DNA from: Pseudomonas sp. G.S.17
GTDB lineage: Bacteria > Pseudomonadota > Gammaproteobacteria > Pseudomonadales > Pseudomonadaceae
Direction: 5' to 3'
DNA: 64,000 bases
NCBI RefSeq assembly: GCF_038096165.1
Contig: NZ_CP151076.1
Span: 4,895,501 to 4,959,500, forward strand
The notes beneath the pieces were generated by a model. It was not told where the DNA came from and did no database searches. It was given only the letters and a program-made list of their open reading frames with translations. Below, one piece after another: positions 1-9,071 of this stretch (its first letter is position 1; each line of letters begins with the position of its first letter). Both the position numbers and the translations under genes were made by a program.

Positions 1-655
1 TCGGCTCATCGATCTGCACCCATTCGACGCCCTGGGCAGCCAGACGCCCAAGGATTTCGCCGTACAGCGGCAACAGGCGCTCCAGCAGATCAAGCTTGTC
101 GAAGCTGTCACCCTTGGCCTTGCCCAGCCACAGGTAAGTCAATGGGCCGATCACCACCGGCTTGACCTTATGGCCCAGCGTGCGGGCTTCGTCGACTTCT
201 TCGAACAGCTGTTCCCAGCTCAACTTGAAACGCTGATCCTGAGTGAATTCCGGGACCAGATAGTGATAGTTGGTATCAAACCACTTGGTCAGTTCCTGCG
301 CGTATTGCCCTTTGCCGTGAGCGCCATCGCAACACGTGGTCGCGCCCCGCGCCATGGCGAACAGCGTGTTCAAAGTTGGCAAGCCCCGGGCGTCGGTGGT
401 GTCGGCGAAACGCTGGGGGATCACGCCGAAGGTCAGCGAATGGGTCAGAACCTGGTCGTACCAGGCGAAGTCACCCACCGGCAGCAGCTCGATACCCGCA
501 TCCTTTTGCAGCTGCCAATGAGCGGCGCGCAGTTCGCGACCGGCGTCGCGCAGGCCTTGCTCGTCCAGATCGCCCTTCCAGTGGGCTTCCAGAACTTTTT
601 TCAATTCGCGATCAGCGCCGATGCGCGGAAAACCAAGTGTGTGGGCCAAGGCCAT
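1..655 (-). CDS. metE: Cobalamin-independent methionine synthase MetE, N-terminal part
   Basis: Catalyses methyl transfer from 5-methyltetrahydropteroyl-triglutamate to homocysteine, the last step of methionine synthesis without B12; cytoplasmic. The visible 218 residues begin MALAHTLGFPRIG, the typical MetE opening, and continue through the N-terminal barrel (GLPTLNTLFAMARG, LTYLWLGKAKG, VEWVQIDEP at the edge). The gene runs off the left end, so the catalytic zinc-binding half is not visible. I chose the ATG at 655 rather than the in-frame ATG at 670 because GGAGG lies about seven bases before it. It is divergent from metR, with a probable MetR site between them. Identification is firm; intactness cannot be judged. 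Confidence 0.95.
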   Translation of the reverse strand, partial: MALAHTLGFPRIGADRELKKVLEAHWKGDLDEQGLRDAGRELRAAHWQLQKDAGIELLPVGDFAWYDQVLTHSLTFGVIPQRFADTTDARGLPTLNTLFAMARGATTCCDGAHGKGQYAQELTKWFDTNYHYLVPEFTQDQRFKLSWEQLFEEVDEARTLGHKVKPVVIGPLTYLWLGKAKGDSFDKLDLLERLLPLYGEILGRLAAQGVEWVQIDEP

Positions 656-704
656 GATGCGTCCCTCCATAAAAGATGGCGCTATTGTCGACAGCGAAGG
701 CAAC

Positions 705-719
705 ATGAGACAAACTCAT
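705..719. promoter_or_regulatory. Probable MetR operator between metE and metR
   Basis: A perfect interrupted palindrome, ATGAG-N5-CTCAT, sits in the short divergent metE/metR gap. Its core TGAG-N5-CTCA resembles the TGAA-N5-TTCA sites described for MetR in enterobacteria. Position and symmetry fit a site through which MetR activates metE and controls itself. Function is inferred. Confidence 0.6.
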
Positions 720-762
720 TGTTTTCGTGTTGATCACAAAATCCATTCATGGAGCGTCTGCG

Positions 763-1680
763 GTGCTTGAGATACGCCACCTGAAAACCCTGCACGCCTT
801 GCGCGAAGCCGACAGCCTCGTGGAGGCCGCCGAGCGCCTGCACCTGACGCAATCGGCTCTGTCCCACCAGTTCAAGGAACTGGAAGAGCGTCTGGCCATG
901 CAGCTGTTCGTGCGCAAGACCAAGCCGGTGCGCTTCACCAGCGCCGGCCTGCGCCTGCTGCAACTGGCTGACTCGGTACTGCCGCAATTGCGCAGTGCCG
1001 AGCGAGACATCGCCCGATTGGCGGGCGGCACAGCTGGGCGCCTGCACATGGCGATCGAATGCCACAGCTGTTTTCAGTGGCTGATGCCGACCATCGATCA
1101 GTTTCGCGATGCCTGGCCGGAAGTGGAGCTGGATCTGGCGTCGGGCTTCGCGTTCGCGCCGCTGCCTGCCCTGGCCCGTGGTGATCTGGATCTGGTGGTG
1201 ACTTCCGATCCACTGGAACTGGCGGGTATTACTTATGTACCGCTGTTCACTTACGAAGCGATGTTAGCCGTTGCCAACCAGCACCCGCTGGCGAACAAGC
1301 CTTACATCGTGCCCGAGGATCTGCTCAAGGAAACGCTGATTACCTATCCGGTGGAACGCGACCGGCTGGATATCTTCACGCGCTTTCTGGAGCCCGCCGA
1401 CATCGAACCGGCGCAGGTGCGAACGTCGGAACTCACGGTGATGATGATGCAGCTGGTCGCCAGCGGTCGTGGCGTGTGCGGCATGCCGCACTGGGCGCTG
1501 CATGAATACAGTTCGCGGGGTTATGTGAAAGCCAAGCGCCTGGGCGAGAAAGGGTTGTTCGCTACGCTGTACGCCGCCGTGCGCGCCGACATGCTCGACG
1601 CGCCGTACATGCGCGACTTCCTGCTGACCGCCAAGGACACCTCGTTCTCGACGCTGGATGGGGTCAGTGCAGTGCGGTAA
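763..1680 (+). CDS. metR: LysR-family transcriptional activator MetR
   Basis: Regulator of methionine biosynthesis that uses homocysteine as co-inducer in the characterised homologues. The 305-residue protein has an N-terminal winged helix-turn-helix (about residues 1-60, with AAERLHLTQSALSHQFKELE) followed by the two-lobed LysR effector domain. The GTG at 763 gives the usual MetR start (MLEIRHLKTLHALREADS) and has GGAG about eight bases upstream; an upstream in-frame start at 727 would add 12 unlikely residues. It is divergent from metE, the classic arrangement. The family and the specific MetR assignment are both well supported by the N-terminus and context. Confidence 0.95.
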   Translation: MLEIRHLKTLHALREADSLVEAAERLHLTQSALSHQFKELEERLAMQLFVRKTKPVRFTSAGLRLLQLADSVLPQLRSAERDIARLAGGTAGRLHMAIECHSCFQWLMPTIDQFRDAWPEVELDLASGFAFAPLPALARGDLDLVVTSDPLELAGITYVPLFTYEAMLAVANQHPLANKPYIVPEDLLKETLITYPVERDRLDIFTRFLEPADIEPAQVRTSELTVMMMQLVASGRGVCGMPHWALHEYSSRGYVKAKRLGEKGLFATLYAAVRADMLDAPYMRDFLLTAKDTSFSTLDGVSAVR

Positions 1681-1691
1681 ATATGGGATTC

Positions 1692-1778
1692 GTAGGACCG
1701 GCTTCAGCCGGGAGGGCGAGCGTTCTGACGATACAGGTGCGGCGTATGGTCTGGCCTCCTCCCGGCTACAGCTCCTAC
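1692..1778. repeat. REP-like inverted repeat pair
   Basis: Two facing copies of a Pseudomonas REP-type element (GTAGGACCGGCTTCAGCCGG at the left, its imperfect complement ending in GCTCCTAC at the right) fill the gap between metR and the convergent Nudix gene. The pair can fold into a long hairpin and may act as a bidirectional transcription end. Confidence 0.7.
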
Positions 1779-1819
1779 ACAATGCACTTCATATTTGAGC
1801 CAGCAAGCAGGGCCGAGCT

Positions 1820-2227
1820 TCAATATGCCGCCAGCATCCCCCGATAAATCGGCAATATCGAGTCCCGGGTCAGTGGGGCCAATGGCAGTTCGGGATGGCT
1901 GTGGGCGCTGATCCAGACCACCTCCTCGATCTCTGCCGCCGGTATCACATCACCGTCGATGCGTACTTCAAAAAGCTCGCAGCGCACTTCGAAGCCAGGC
2001 TCATTGGCAGCCGGTGCGGCGAACGAGCCGAGATACGCGGCCTGGACGGGATCAATCACCAAACCCAGTTCTTCCTCAAGCTCTCGCGCCAAGGCCACCG
2101 CAGGCGGCTCGCCGGGCTCGATCTTGCCGCCCGGTTGCATGAAGGCCGTGGTCCCGCGCTTGCGGACCAATAACGTGCGGCCATCCGTACCGATCAACAG
2201 TGCTGCGGCGATCTGAATGACCTTCAT
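1820..2227 (-). CDS. Nudix hydrolase
   Basis: Small (135 aa) cytoplasmic Nudix-family pyrophosphohydrolase, probably acting on a nucleoside diphosphate derivative; substrate unknown. The Nudix box is complete at about residues 34-56 (GKIEPGE, then RELEEELGL), matching G-x5-E-x7-RE-x2-EE-x-G. The start codon overlaps the ddlA stop by four bases (ATGA), so it is translationally coupled to ddlA on the minus strand. A housecleaning role is possible but cannot be inferred from sequence. Confidence 0.88.
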   Translation of the reverse strand: MKVIQIAAALLIGTDGRTLLVRKRGTTAFMQPGGKIEPGEPPAVALARELEEELGLVIDPVQAAYLGSFAAPAANEPGFEVRCELFEVRIDGDVIPAAEIEEVVWISAHSHPELPLAPLTRDSILPIYRGMLAAY

Positions 2228-3315
2228 GAAAATATCTCGACCTTCAGCTGGCGCGCTTCATCGGCGCGCTCCAGCGCCAGGATGATCAACCGGTCAATCA
2301 GGCCTGCATAGGTCAAGCCGCTGGCCTGCCAGAGCTTGGGATACATGCTGATGGAGGTGAAGCCCGGAAGGGTATTGACCTCGTTAATGATGATGTCCCG
2401 CGCCTCGGTGACGAAGAAATCCACCCGGGCCAGCCCCGCGCATTCCAGTACTAGGTAAGCCTGCAGAGCCACTTCCCGCACCTGATCACTGAGTTCCGGC
2501 GCCAGCTCGGCGGGAATGGCGATCCGCGCCTGATCGCCGTTCAGGTATTTGGTGTCGTAGGCATAAAATTCGTCATTGGCGATGACTTCGCCGCATACGC
2601 TGACCTGTGGCTGGCGATTACCCAGCACCGCACATTCCACTTCGCGACCGACGATGCCCCGCTCGATCAACACCTTGTGATCGAACTCGAAAGCCAGCGC
2701 CAGCGCCGCGATAAAGCCCGCTTCGTCGCTGACTTTACTGACGCCCACGGACGAACCCTGGCTGGCCGGTTTGACGAACATCGGCAGGCCCAGCTTCGCC
2801 GCCACTTCTTCGAAGCGCACCGATTGCCCGCGAACCAGCACCACTGAAGGGGCGACGGCGATCCCGGCATCGCGCAGCAAACGTTTGGTGACGTCCTTGT
2901 CCATGCAGGCCGCCGAGGAGAGCACGTCCGGTCCGACAAAGGGGATCGCCAGCAGGCGCAGCAAGCCCTGCAATGAACCGTCTTCGCCGAACGCGCCGTG
3001 AATCAGCGGGAACACCACATCGATTCTCGGCAACTCGACGCCTGACGCGACGTCGACAAACTGCCCGGCCAGACTTCCCGGCAGTAATGACAAAAGCTTG
3101 CCCGACTCGCTGAGTTTGATCTGCGCAGGGTTATCGGCGTTGAGCAGGTAATCACGCTCATCGAAACGCAGCCAGCGACCTTGCTTGTCGATGCCGATCA
3201 AGGTCAGGTCATAACTGCCGCGATCGATCGCGTTGATCACGTTCCTGGCTGACTGCAGCGAGACTTCGTGTTCGCTGGATTGACCGCCGAAGAGGATGGC
3301 GACTGATGTTTTCAA
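2224..3315 (-). CDS. ddlA: D-alanine--D-alanine ligase (A type)
   Basis: Joins two D-alanines with ATP to make the dipeptide used in peptidoglycan precursors. The 363-residue protein has the N-terminal substrate domain ([16 protein letters not shown]), a [10 protein letters not shown] motif, the glycine-rich ATP-grasp loop ([14 protein letters not shown]) and the C-terminal catalytic segment ([21 protein letters not shown]). Length and extra insertions fit the DdlA subfamily rather than the shorter DdlB found in the division cluster, so this is probably the second ligase of the genome. The downstream Nudix gene overlaps it. Confidence 0.95.
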   Translation of the reverse strand: MKTSVAILFGGQSSEHEVSLQSARNVINAIDRGSYDLTLIGIDKQGRWLRFDERDYLLNADNPAQIKLSESGKLLSLLPGSLAGQFVDVASGVELPRIDVVFPLIHGAFGEDGSLQGLLRLLAIPFVGPDVLSSAACMDKDVTKRLLRDAGIAVAPSVVLVRGQSVRFEEVAAKLGLPMFVKPASQGSSVGVSKVSDEAGFIAALALAFEFDHKVLIERGIVGREVECAVLGNRQPQVSVCGEVIANDEFYAYDTKYLNGDQARIAIPAELAPELSDQVREVALQAYLVLECAGLARVDFFVTEARDIIINEVNTLPGFTSISMYPKLWQASGLTYAGLIDRLIILALERADEARQLKVEIFS

Positions 3316-3414
3316 AACGACAACTCCAGGTTTTCAGGCCGCAGAGTCAAAAGCAAATTGAAGCGTTAGTCCAGCGACGAAGCATGCCGGTTGTCATCCG
3401 GGCTGAAATCCAGG

Positions 3415-3467
3415 CAAAAAAATCCCGCGCGCCGGACGAACAGAACCTGATCGTCCAACGCGCGGGA
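3415..3467 (-). terminator. Rho-independent terminator after rpmE2
   Basis: Read on the minus strand just after the rpmE2 stop, a long GC stem (arms around 3424-3440 and 3451-3467, CCCGCGCG against CGCGCGGG) is followed by a run of seven T. A strong intrinsic terminator. Confidence 0.88.
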
Positions 3468-3477
3468 CCACGCGGCT

Positions 3478-3759
3478 TCATTGCGCGGCTTCAGCGTCTT
3501 TCTTGCCACCGGAGCCGAACGTTGCAAAGCGTTTGTTGAAGCCCGCGATACGGCCTTCGGTCGTGGTTTTACGCTGCTGCCCGGTGTACATCGGGTGCGA
3601 AGCGCTGGAAACATCGAGGGCTACGTAAGGGTAGGTCTTGCCGTCGGTGTGTTGTTGCGTACGCTCCGTATCAACTGTGGAGCCGATCAGGAAAAAGACA
3701 TCGGCAGCGGTGTCGTGGAACAGTACGGTGCGGTACGTAGGGTGGATATCAGGTTTCAT
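3478..3759 (-). CDS. rpmE2: Ribosomal protein L31 type B (zinc-independent paralogue)
   Basis: Large-subunit ribosomal protein that replaces zinc-binding L31 when zinc is short. The 93-residue sequence starts [16 protein letters not shown], has the L31 core ([12 protein letters not shown] and [10 protein letters not shown]) and contains no cysteine, so the zinc ribbon of the ordinary L31 is missing, as expected for the C-minus type. The ATG at 3759 is preceded by a GGAGG-like site; an 18-residue N-terminal extension is possible in frame but would run into the operator. The Zur box at 3789-3803 lies about 30 bases upstream, which explains its regulation: repressed by zinc-loaded Zur and released on zinc starvation. 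Confidence 0.95.
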   Translation of the reverse strand: MKPDIHPTYRTVLFHDTAADVFFLIGSTVDTERTQQHTDGKTYPYVALDVSSASHPMYTGQQRKTTTEGRIAGFNKRFATFGSGGKKDAEAAQ

Positions 3760-3788
3760 GTTGCCTCCAGATGAGTACGTAAACGATG

Positions 3789-3803
3789 TGTTATACAGTA
3801 ACA
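3789..3803. promoter_or_regulatory. Zur box upstream of rpmE2
   Basis: TGTTATACAGTAACA is a perfect TGTTA-N5-TAACA palindrome matching the gammaproteobacterial Zur consensus core (TGTTATA-N-TATAACA). It sits 30 bases before the L31B start. A second site of the same form precedes the ZnuD-like receptor at 16061. Confidence 0.8.
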
Positions 3804-3955
3804 TAACATTCAATGTGAACCACCATCGATTGTCGTGACTTGCATCATTCGCGAACTTGATTAGGCAGGCGCTAGTCGCTAAGGTTCGAGCCGCTGCTGC
3901 TCAATCAATGACCCGGGATTGGTCTCCTGGCGTACAGGCCGGATGGAAACAAGCC

Positions 3956-4321
3956 ATGTCTCAACCCGATCATTTTCAACTCCCCTCCTACGCGTACAAC
4001 CGCCTGATTGAAGCCCGCGACTCGCTGCGTCTGCTGGATGGCTATGTCAATAAAACCGATGTGCTGTGCAACCCCTCAATGTTGGTGAGCTACGTCTCGA
4101 TGCTGCAAGGCGCCTTGCAGGAAGTGATCGCCGCCAGTCAAGCTGCTGAACCTCGTGACACGTTCATGCGCAAGGCCGACGAACTCGGCTTCGTGGCGCT
4201 CAACCCCATGGAAATGAAGCTGATCGAGCATCTGCGCTGGACCAGCCTCGAAGGACGGGAAGATATCCATCAAATGGCGCTACAAACCCGCCGCGTGAAA
4301 CCCTGGGTACTGGAGAGCTGA
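3956..4321 (+). CDS. Conserved hypothetical protein
   Basis: I do not recognise a named domain. The 121-residue protein, read from the ATG at 3956 (MSQPDHFQLPSYAYNRLIEA), is soluble, helical and has no signal peptide or membrane segment; its ending (EDIHQMALQTRRVKPWVLES) is well defined. The start is uncertain because the frame stays open back to 3857 and the ribosome site is weak. It is a single gene between divergent rpmE2 and the downstream FMN enzyme. A GAACTT element at 3853 raises the possibility of AlgU control (see findings). Codon use looks native. Confidence 0.65.
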   Translation: MSQPDHFQLPSYAYNRLIEARDSLRLLDGYVNKTDVLCNPSMLVSYVSMLQGALQEVIAASQAAEPRDTFMRKADELGFVALNPMEMKLIEHLRWTSLEGREDIHQMALQTRRVKPWVLES

Positions 4322-4502
4322 TCTTTATAGGCCGATGCAGATTAGTTGGAGTGAGCGATAAACGCTCATCGCTCGACCGTTAGCGCAACAAATGCTGGCC
4401 TGCTCATTGGCTCAGCGAGCAGTATGCGCATCACCGTTATGAGCCCGCAGCGACAAAGATCGAGCGCGCCAATAAATCACCGTTATTAGCCCAGGAATAC
4501 GT

Positions 4503-6116
4503 ATGAGCCTGTCCCTTCTCAGTCGTTACGCTTTCTTTGTAGGTTGTGTGTTGTTCACGCTGTTCAGCTTGCCGTTCTTGCATCACGAATGGTTATGGCC
4601 ATTTACCCTGGTCACCGGATTGCTTTCGATAGTCGGCATTTTCGATCTGCTGCAATCACCGCATTCGGTGCGGCGCAATTATCCAATCCTGGGCAACATT
4701 CGCTACGCCGTGGAGGCCATCCGCCCGGAAATTCGCCAATACCTGCTGGAATCCGACAGCGACGCCTTGCCCTTTTCCCGGGCGCAGCGTTCGCTGGTGT
4801 ATTCGCGAGCGAAGAATGAGTCGGCAGACCGGCCTTTCGGTACGCTGATCGATGTCTACCAGACCGGCTTCGAATTCATCAGCCATTCCATGCGCCCCGC
4901 GCCGTTGAGCGATCCGAACTCATTTCGCGTCATCGTCGGCGGCCCGCAGTGCACGCAGCCGTACTCGGCTTCGTTGTTCAATATTTCCGCGATGAGTTTC
5001 GGCTCGCTCAGCGCCAATGCTATCCGCGCCTTGAATCAGGGCGCCAAACTCGGCAACTTCGCCCATGACACCGGCGAAGGCAGCATCAGCCCATATCACC
5101 GGGAAAACGGCGGCGACCTGACCTGGGAACTGGGCAGCGGCTATTTTGGCTGTCGCACCGCCGACGGACGATTCGATCCCGAGCGCTTCGCCAAACAGGC
5201 GCAGGATCCACAAGTGCGAATGATCGAAATCAAGATGAGCCAGGGCGCCAAACCCGGCCATGGCGGCATCCTGCCCAAGGACAAGGTGACCAAGGAAATC
5301 GCGGAAACCCGAGGCATCATGATGGGCGAGGATTGCGTCTCGCCATCACGGCACAGCGCATTCTCCACACCCAACGAAATGATGCAGTTCATCGCACAGT
5401 TGCGCGAGTTGTCCGGCGGCAAGCCGGTGGGTTTCAAGTTTTGCCTGGGCCATCCGTGGGAATTCATGGGTATCGCCAAGGCCATGCTGGAAACCGGCAT
5501 CCTGCCCGACTTCATCGTGGTTGACGGCACCGAAGGCGGCACCGGCGCTGCTCCCGTGGAATTCACCGATCACATGGGCGTGCCGATGCGCGAAGGCCTG
5601 TTGTTCGTGCATAACACGCTGGTGGGCTTGAACCTGCGGGACAAGATCAAGCTCGGCGCCAGCGGCAAGATCGTCAGTGCGTTCGACATCGCCAGCGTGC
5701 TGGCCATCGGCGCCGACTGGGCCAACTCGGCGCGTGGCTTCATGTTCGCCATCGGCTGCATCCAGTCGCAAAGTTGCCACACCAACAAATGCCCGACCGG
5801 CGTCGCGACTCAGGACACTCTGCGCCAGCGTGCGCTGGTGGTACCGGACAAGGCCCAACGCGTCTTCAACTTTCACCGCAACACGCTCAAGGCCCTGGCA
5901 GAAATGATCGCAGCAGCCGGGCTGGATCACCCCTCGCAACTGGGCGCTCGGCACCTGGTGCGGCGCATGTCGGCGACGGAAGTGAAGCTGTTCTCGCAGT
6001 CCCATGTATTCCTGCAGCCCGGCCAGTTACTCACCGGCCCCATTGATGGCAGCTTCTATTCGAATATGTGGCAAATGGCTCGGGCAGACAGTTTCGAGCC
6101 CAACGCGATTGCCTGA
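4503..6116 (+). CDS. FMN-binding glutamate-synthase-like membrane protein
   Basis: A 537-residue protein with two predicted membrane helices in the first 50 residues followed by a glutamate-synthase alpha-domain barrel. Seen in the sequence: FNISAMSFGSLSANAI, a GGDLTWELGSGYFG stretch, KPGHGGILPKDKV, an FMN-binding TEGGTGAAP segment, and the cysteine set C-x5-C-x4-C (CIQSQSCHTNKCPTG) that binds a 3Fe-4S cluster in true GltB. It lacks the amidotransferase and C-terminal domains of GltB, so it is not the assimilatory enzyme. Members of this stand-alone family are common in bacteria, but the reaction is not established. It stands alone, 180 bp after the small hypothetical gene. Confidence 0.88.
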   Translation: MSLSLLSRYAFFVGCVLFTLFSLPFLHHEWLWPFTLVTGLLSIVGIFDLLQSPHSVRRNYPILGNIRYAVEAIRPEIRQYLLESDSDALPFSRAQRSLVYSRAKNESADRPFGTLIDVYQTGFEFISHSMRPAPLSDPNSFRVIVGGPQCTQPYSASLFNISAMSFGSLSANAIRALNQGAKLGNFAHDTGEGSISPYHRENGGDLTWELGSGYFGCRTADGRFDPERFAKQAQDPQVRMIEIKMSQGAKPGHGGILPKDKVTKEIAETRGIMMGEDCVSPSRHSAFSTPNEMMQFIAQLRELSGGKPVGFKFCLGHPWEFMGIAKAMLETGILPDFIVVDGTEGGTGAAPVEFTDHMGVPMREGLLFVHNTLVGLNLRDKIKLGASGKIVSAFDIASVLAIGADWANSARGFMFAIGCIQSQSCHTNKCPTGVATQDTLRQRALVVPDKAQRVFNFHRNTLKALAEMIAAAGLDHPSQLGARHLVRRMSATEVKLFSQSHVFLQPGQLLTGPIDGSFYSNMWQMARADSFEPNAIA

Positions 6117-6295
6117 TTGCCCGCAAAAACCTCGATGGGCATGCAAGGTGCCCATTGAGACATTCTGTAATAGCCCCGTTTTGCATTTGCACCTATAACC
6201 CGCCAACCTTCCGCGCCGCCGCTCTGCTGGACCGGCGGCGTGAACCATGCCCGTGTATTGACCTCTACTTTTTACGACTTCAAGAGCCCACCGTT

Positions 6296-7438
6296 ATGAC
6301 CAACGGACGCGACCTGCGCATCGACTTCTTTCGAGGCCTGGCGCTGATCTTCATTTTTTGGGATCACGTGCCGGACAATCCCTTCGCCCAATTGACCGTA
6401 CGTAATTTCGGCTTCAGCGACGCTGCGGAAATTTTCGTATTCCTGGCCGGCTACGCCGCGATCCTGGCCTACGGCCGCATCGCCCAACGCGACGGTTTTG
6501 TCGTCGCCTGCATCCGCATCCTGCGCCGCACCTGGGTGCTGTACGTGGTGCATATCTTCTTGCTGACTTTATTGATGGGTATCGTGTTCGTCGCCAACAA
6601 TCACGTCGAAACCCGGGACATGGTCCGGGAAATGGGTCTGGAATACTTTGTCGGCAATCCACAGCAAGCGCTGGCCGATGAATTACTGCTGCGCTTCAAA
6701 CCCAACCTGACTGACCCGCTGCCGCTGTACATTCTGCTGCTGCTCGCCCTGCCGCTGATCCTGCCGTTGATGCTGCGCAGTGTTGCACTGGCAGTCGGCT
6801 TGTCTTTGGCGCTGTACATGATGGTGCCGCTGTACGGCTGGAACCTTTCAGCCTACGAAGGTGGCGGCGTCTGGTATTTCAATCCGGTGGCCTGGCAATT
6901 GTTGTTCGTTCTCGGCGGCGCGTGTGCGCTGAAGTCACAAGCGAAATCGGCCACCAGCGCCGAGCCGGTTGCGCTGCTGCGCCAACCGCTGTTCATGCTC
7001 TGCGCCGCCTGCGTGTTGCTGGCGGGCGTGCTGACCGTCCTCTGGAAATTCCCTGAGCTGCACGCCGAGTTGGTGCCGCAGATCATCGCCGATATGCTCT
7101 ACCCCATCAGCAAGACCGACCTTGCCCCCGTGCGCCTGCTGCACTTCCTGGCCCTGACTTACTGCGTGGCAAAACTGCTGCCCGTCGGCCAGAACTGGCT
7201 CGACAACTGGCCGGCGCAACAGACCTGTCGAATGGGGCGCTACTCGCTGGAAATCTTCTGCCTCGGCGTACTCCTCGCCCCGCTCGCCGACATGGCCAAC
7301 GCCCTGGCGGGCGACACTTGGCCGATGCAAGTCTGCACCGCCCTCATCGGTCTGGCGCTGATGGTACTCATGGCCGCCTGGCTTGATCTCAACAAACGCC
7401 TGGGCAAATCCAAACCTGCCCAGGTGGTTGCTGTTTGA
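6296..7438 (+). CDS. opgC: OpgC-family membrane acyltransferase
   Basis: Integral inner-membrane protein of 380 residues with about ten hydrophobic segments and the OpgC-domain start RDLRIDFFRGLALIFIFWDH. Members add succinyl groups to periplasmic glucans; here the donor and acceptor are inferred from the family only. The ATG at 6296 begins MTNGRDLRIDFFRG; the frame is open further upstream, but that part does not look like a membrane acyltransferase N-terminus. No glucan synthesis genes are next to it. The C-terminal helix (ALIGLALMVLMAAWLDLNKRLG) ends the protein cleanly. An alternative is a general acyltransferase-3 relative acting on another envelope glycan. Confidence 0.82.
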   Translation: MTNGRDLRIDFFRGLALIFIFWDHVPDNPFAQLTVRNFGFSDAAEIFVFLAGYAAILAYGRIAQRDGFVVACIRILRRTWVLYVVHIFLLTLLMGIVFVANNHVETRDMVREMGLEYFVGNPQQALADELLLRFKPNLTDPLPLYILLLLALPLILPLMLRSVALAVGLSLALYMMVPLYGWNLSAYEGGGVWYFNPVAWQLLFVLGGACALKSQAKSATSAEPVALLRQPLFMLCAACVLLAGVLTVLWKFPELHAELVPQIIADMLYPISKTDLAPVRLLHFLALTYCVAKLLPVGQNWLDNWPAQQTCRMGRYSLEIFCLGVLLAPLADMANALAGDTWPMQVCTALIGLALMVLMAAWLDLNKRLGKSKPAQVVAV

Positions 7439-7553
7439 GAACGGCGTCGCACTGAAACTCCTTCTCGGAAGTTTCCCACAACTTTATCAGGCCAAGTTTT
7501 TTTGCAGTTGGCCGTTATGGAAGGGGAATGGATTAATTAGAGAGGGAGATAGT

Positions 7554-8252
7554 GTGAATATCAATCCGACCGCCCACCCAAGCGTAATCTATCCGCTTCC
7601 GACGCCACAAAAGGCTGATCCAGACGAAAAGGTCATAACCAGCGAGCGCACAGCGCAAATTTCTGGCCGATACATAATCGACAAGCCGTTCTACGTCTAT
7701 GAGCACGCTCCCTGGATGAAGCCTTATCAATCAGCTGCCGGTCGTGAACTCTGGGAGAGCAAGACGGACCAAGAGCGGGACAATATAAAGGAAGAGTACC
7801 TAAACACGCTTCGTGGATCCGCCGAGACAGCACTAGACGGCATCTTCAAAGAATACTTTGAAATAAAACATGATCTTAAGTTTCTAAACCCGGAACTGGC
7901 AGAAAAATATTTCAGTTTTACGCTGGATGCAGAAGGCAATATCAAAGTCACTGACCCCGATAAGGTGTTGACGCCCAGCGACCTAGATTACCTTCAGGAG
8001 ATATTCAGCCAACGTGCCACCCTGAAAGACAAGATGCACAACCATGCACGCGCTGTCATGGCGTACGTTGATCACAACAGCAAAACATTTGACAACCGGT
8101 TCATGCTCCGACTGGAGAACTACGAAGCAACGATTGACTACGTCGAGTTGCTAGCACGCAATCCCAGAGGCAACTTCATGTGGGGGCTGGAGGACCAGGT
8201 TATCAGGCGATGCAGCGCGCGGACAGAACCGTTGTTCGAGGCAACTGTGTAG
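7554..8252 (+). CDS. Unknown protein, paralogue of the next gene
   Basis: Not recognised. Read from GTG at 7554 (preceded by GAGGGAGAT) it is 232 residues, hydrophilic, without signal peptide or membrane segment. Its second half is clearly related to the next gene: both have a beta-like YFSFTLDAEGNIKVTD / PFLFTVDGDGEVCIVD block, a helix with an HA motif (KMHNHARAVMAYVD / AIQYHAKILIQYSS), and a DY-x2-LL-x2-NP-x3-FM ending. Base composition is more AT-rich than the flanks. The first 12 residues contain no acidic residue and Ile is third, features of type III secretion signals, but serine is not enriched. An effector-like or toxin-like role is speculation. Confidence 0.7.
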   Translation: MNINPTAHPSVIYPLPTPQKADPDEKVITSERTAQISGRYIIDKPFYVYEHAPWMKPYQSAAGRELWESKTDQERDNIKEEYLNTLRGSAETALDGIFKEYFEIKHDLKFLNPELAEKYFSFTLDAEGNIKVTDPDKVLTPSDLDYLQEIFSQRATLKDKMHNHARAVMAYVDHNSKTFDNRFMLRLENYEATIDYVELLARNPRGNFMWGLEDQVIRRCSARTEPLFEATV

Positions 8253-8300
8253 CCGCCCATCAGTAGTGTCTGTTGCAAAACTAATTCTGGTGAGAAGTCT

Positions 8301-9053
8301 ATGAACATTTCCAGCCCCAGCTATAGATCCCCTGGCTTAGAATCATCAACCCAGTCAGGTAAGTTACAAAAAGAGGCCACGCGCAATGAACCACCTGAAT
8401 CGATAGATTCCAAAGCAGTGAGAGCTTCCGGAGCACTATCGAGCAAACCTGCTTCAGTGATAAGCGACGCTGTAATATTCCGGCGTCCGAACTGCCTGTT
8501 CGGGGCGATTACCGGAATGACGGCAGAGGAAAATTTATCGCGTGAGGACCGATATGGACGAATGGTTGATCTTATGGATAGCGAATGCTGTTGGACGTGT
8601 CGAACAATTGAAGCGATGGTGGTGAGAACCATTGCGCAAGTTGCTCTTGAGGACATCAAGTCCGAACTGGTCAACTTTAAAGCGTTTCTGGCTCTAAGCC
8701 AATCAGACCTTTCGGAAAAACCATTTCTCTTCACAGTCGACGGGGATGGGGAGGTATGCATTGTTGACTCCAATGAGCTAAATCCAATCGAAAAAGCAAT
8801 ACTGACCCAAGCGATACGCGACTATAAATCTCTGAGTTCGGCCATCCAGTACCACGCTAAAATTCTTATCCAGTACTCAAGCTACTTCAAACCCGAAGCA
8901 GATGAGGAACCACTGACTTTAAAAAACTTCAGCAGGCGCGTTGATTATGGAGCACTGCTCTCGAATCCAACCAATTTTATGGACATGTACGGAAACGGTA
9001 GCGCGATGAAGAAATCAGTCTACCCGCCAAATTTCGTCGATATCAAAGCGTGA
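8301..9053 (+). CDS. Unknown Ser-rich protein, paralogue of the preceding gene
   Basis: Not recognised. It is 250 residues, starting at ATG 8301 with GGTGAG upstream, 48 bp after its paralogue, so the two are probably co-transcribed. The first 50 residues hold about 12 serines, with Ile at position 3 and no acidic residue before position 14 (MNISSPSYRSPGLESS); this fits the empirical rules for Pseudomonas type III export signals. Residues about 80-250 carry the shared region: FLFTVDGDGEVCIVD, YHAKILIQY, RVDYGALLSNPTNFMDMYG. Several cysteines cluster near residue 95 (CCWTCR) and are absent from the paralogue. AT-rich codon use suggests acquisition. Confidence 0.7.
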   Translation: MNISSPSYRSPGLESSTQSGKLQKEATRNEPPESIDSKAVRASGALSSKPASVISDAVIFRRPNCLFGAITGMTAEENLSREDRYGRMVDLMDSECCWTCRTIEAMVVRTIAQVALEDIKSELVNFKAFLALSQSDLSEKPFLFTVDGDGEVCIVDSNELNPIEKAILTQAIRDYKSLSSAIQYHAKILIQYSSYFKPEADEEPLTLKNFSRRVDYGALLSNPTNFMDMYGNGSAMKKSVYPPNFVDIKA

Positions 9054-9071
9054 AAAATGCCACGCTTTTTT

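Noticed and set aside
7454..7482. A true HrpL promoter before the paralogue pair
   Set aside because: The match deviates in both the -35 and -10 halves. It is kept only as a weak hint inside the finding and not listed as a feature.
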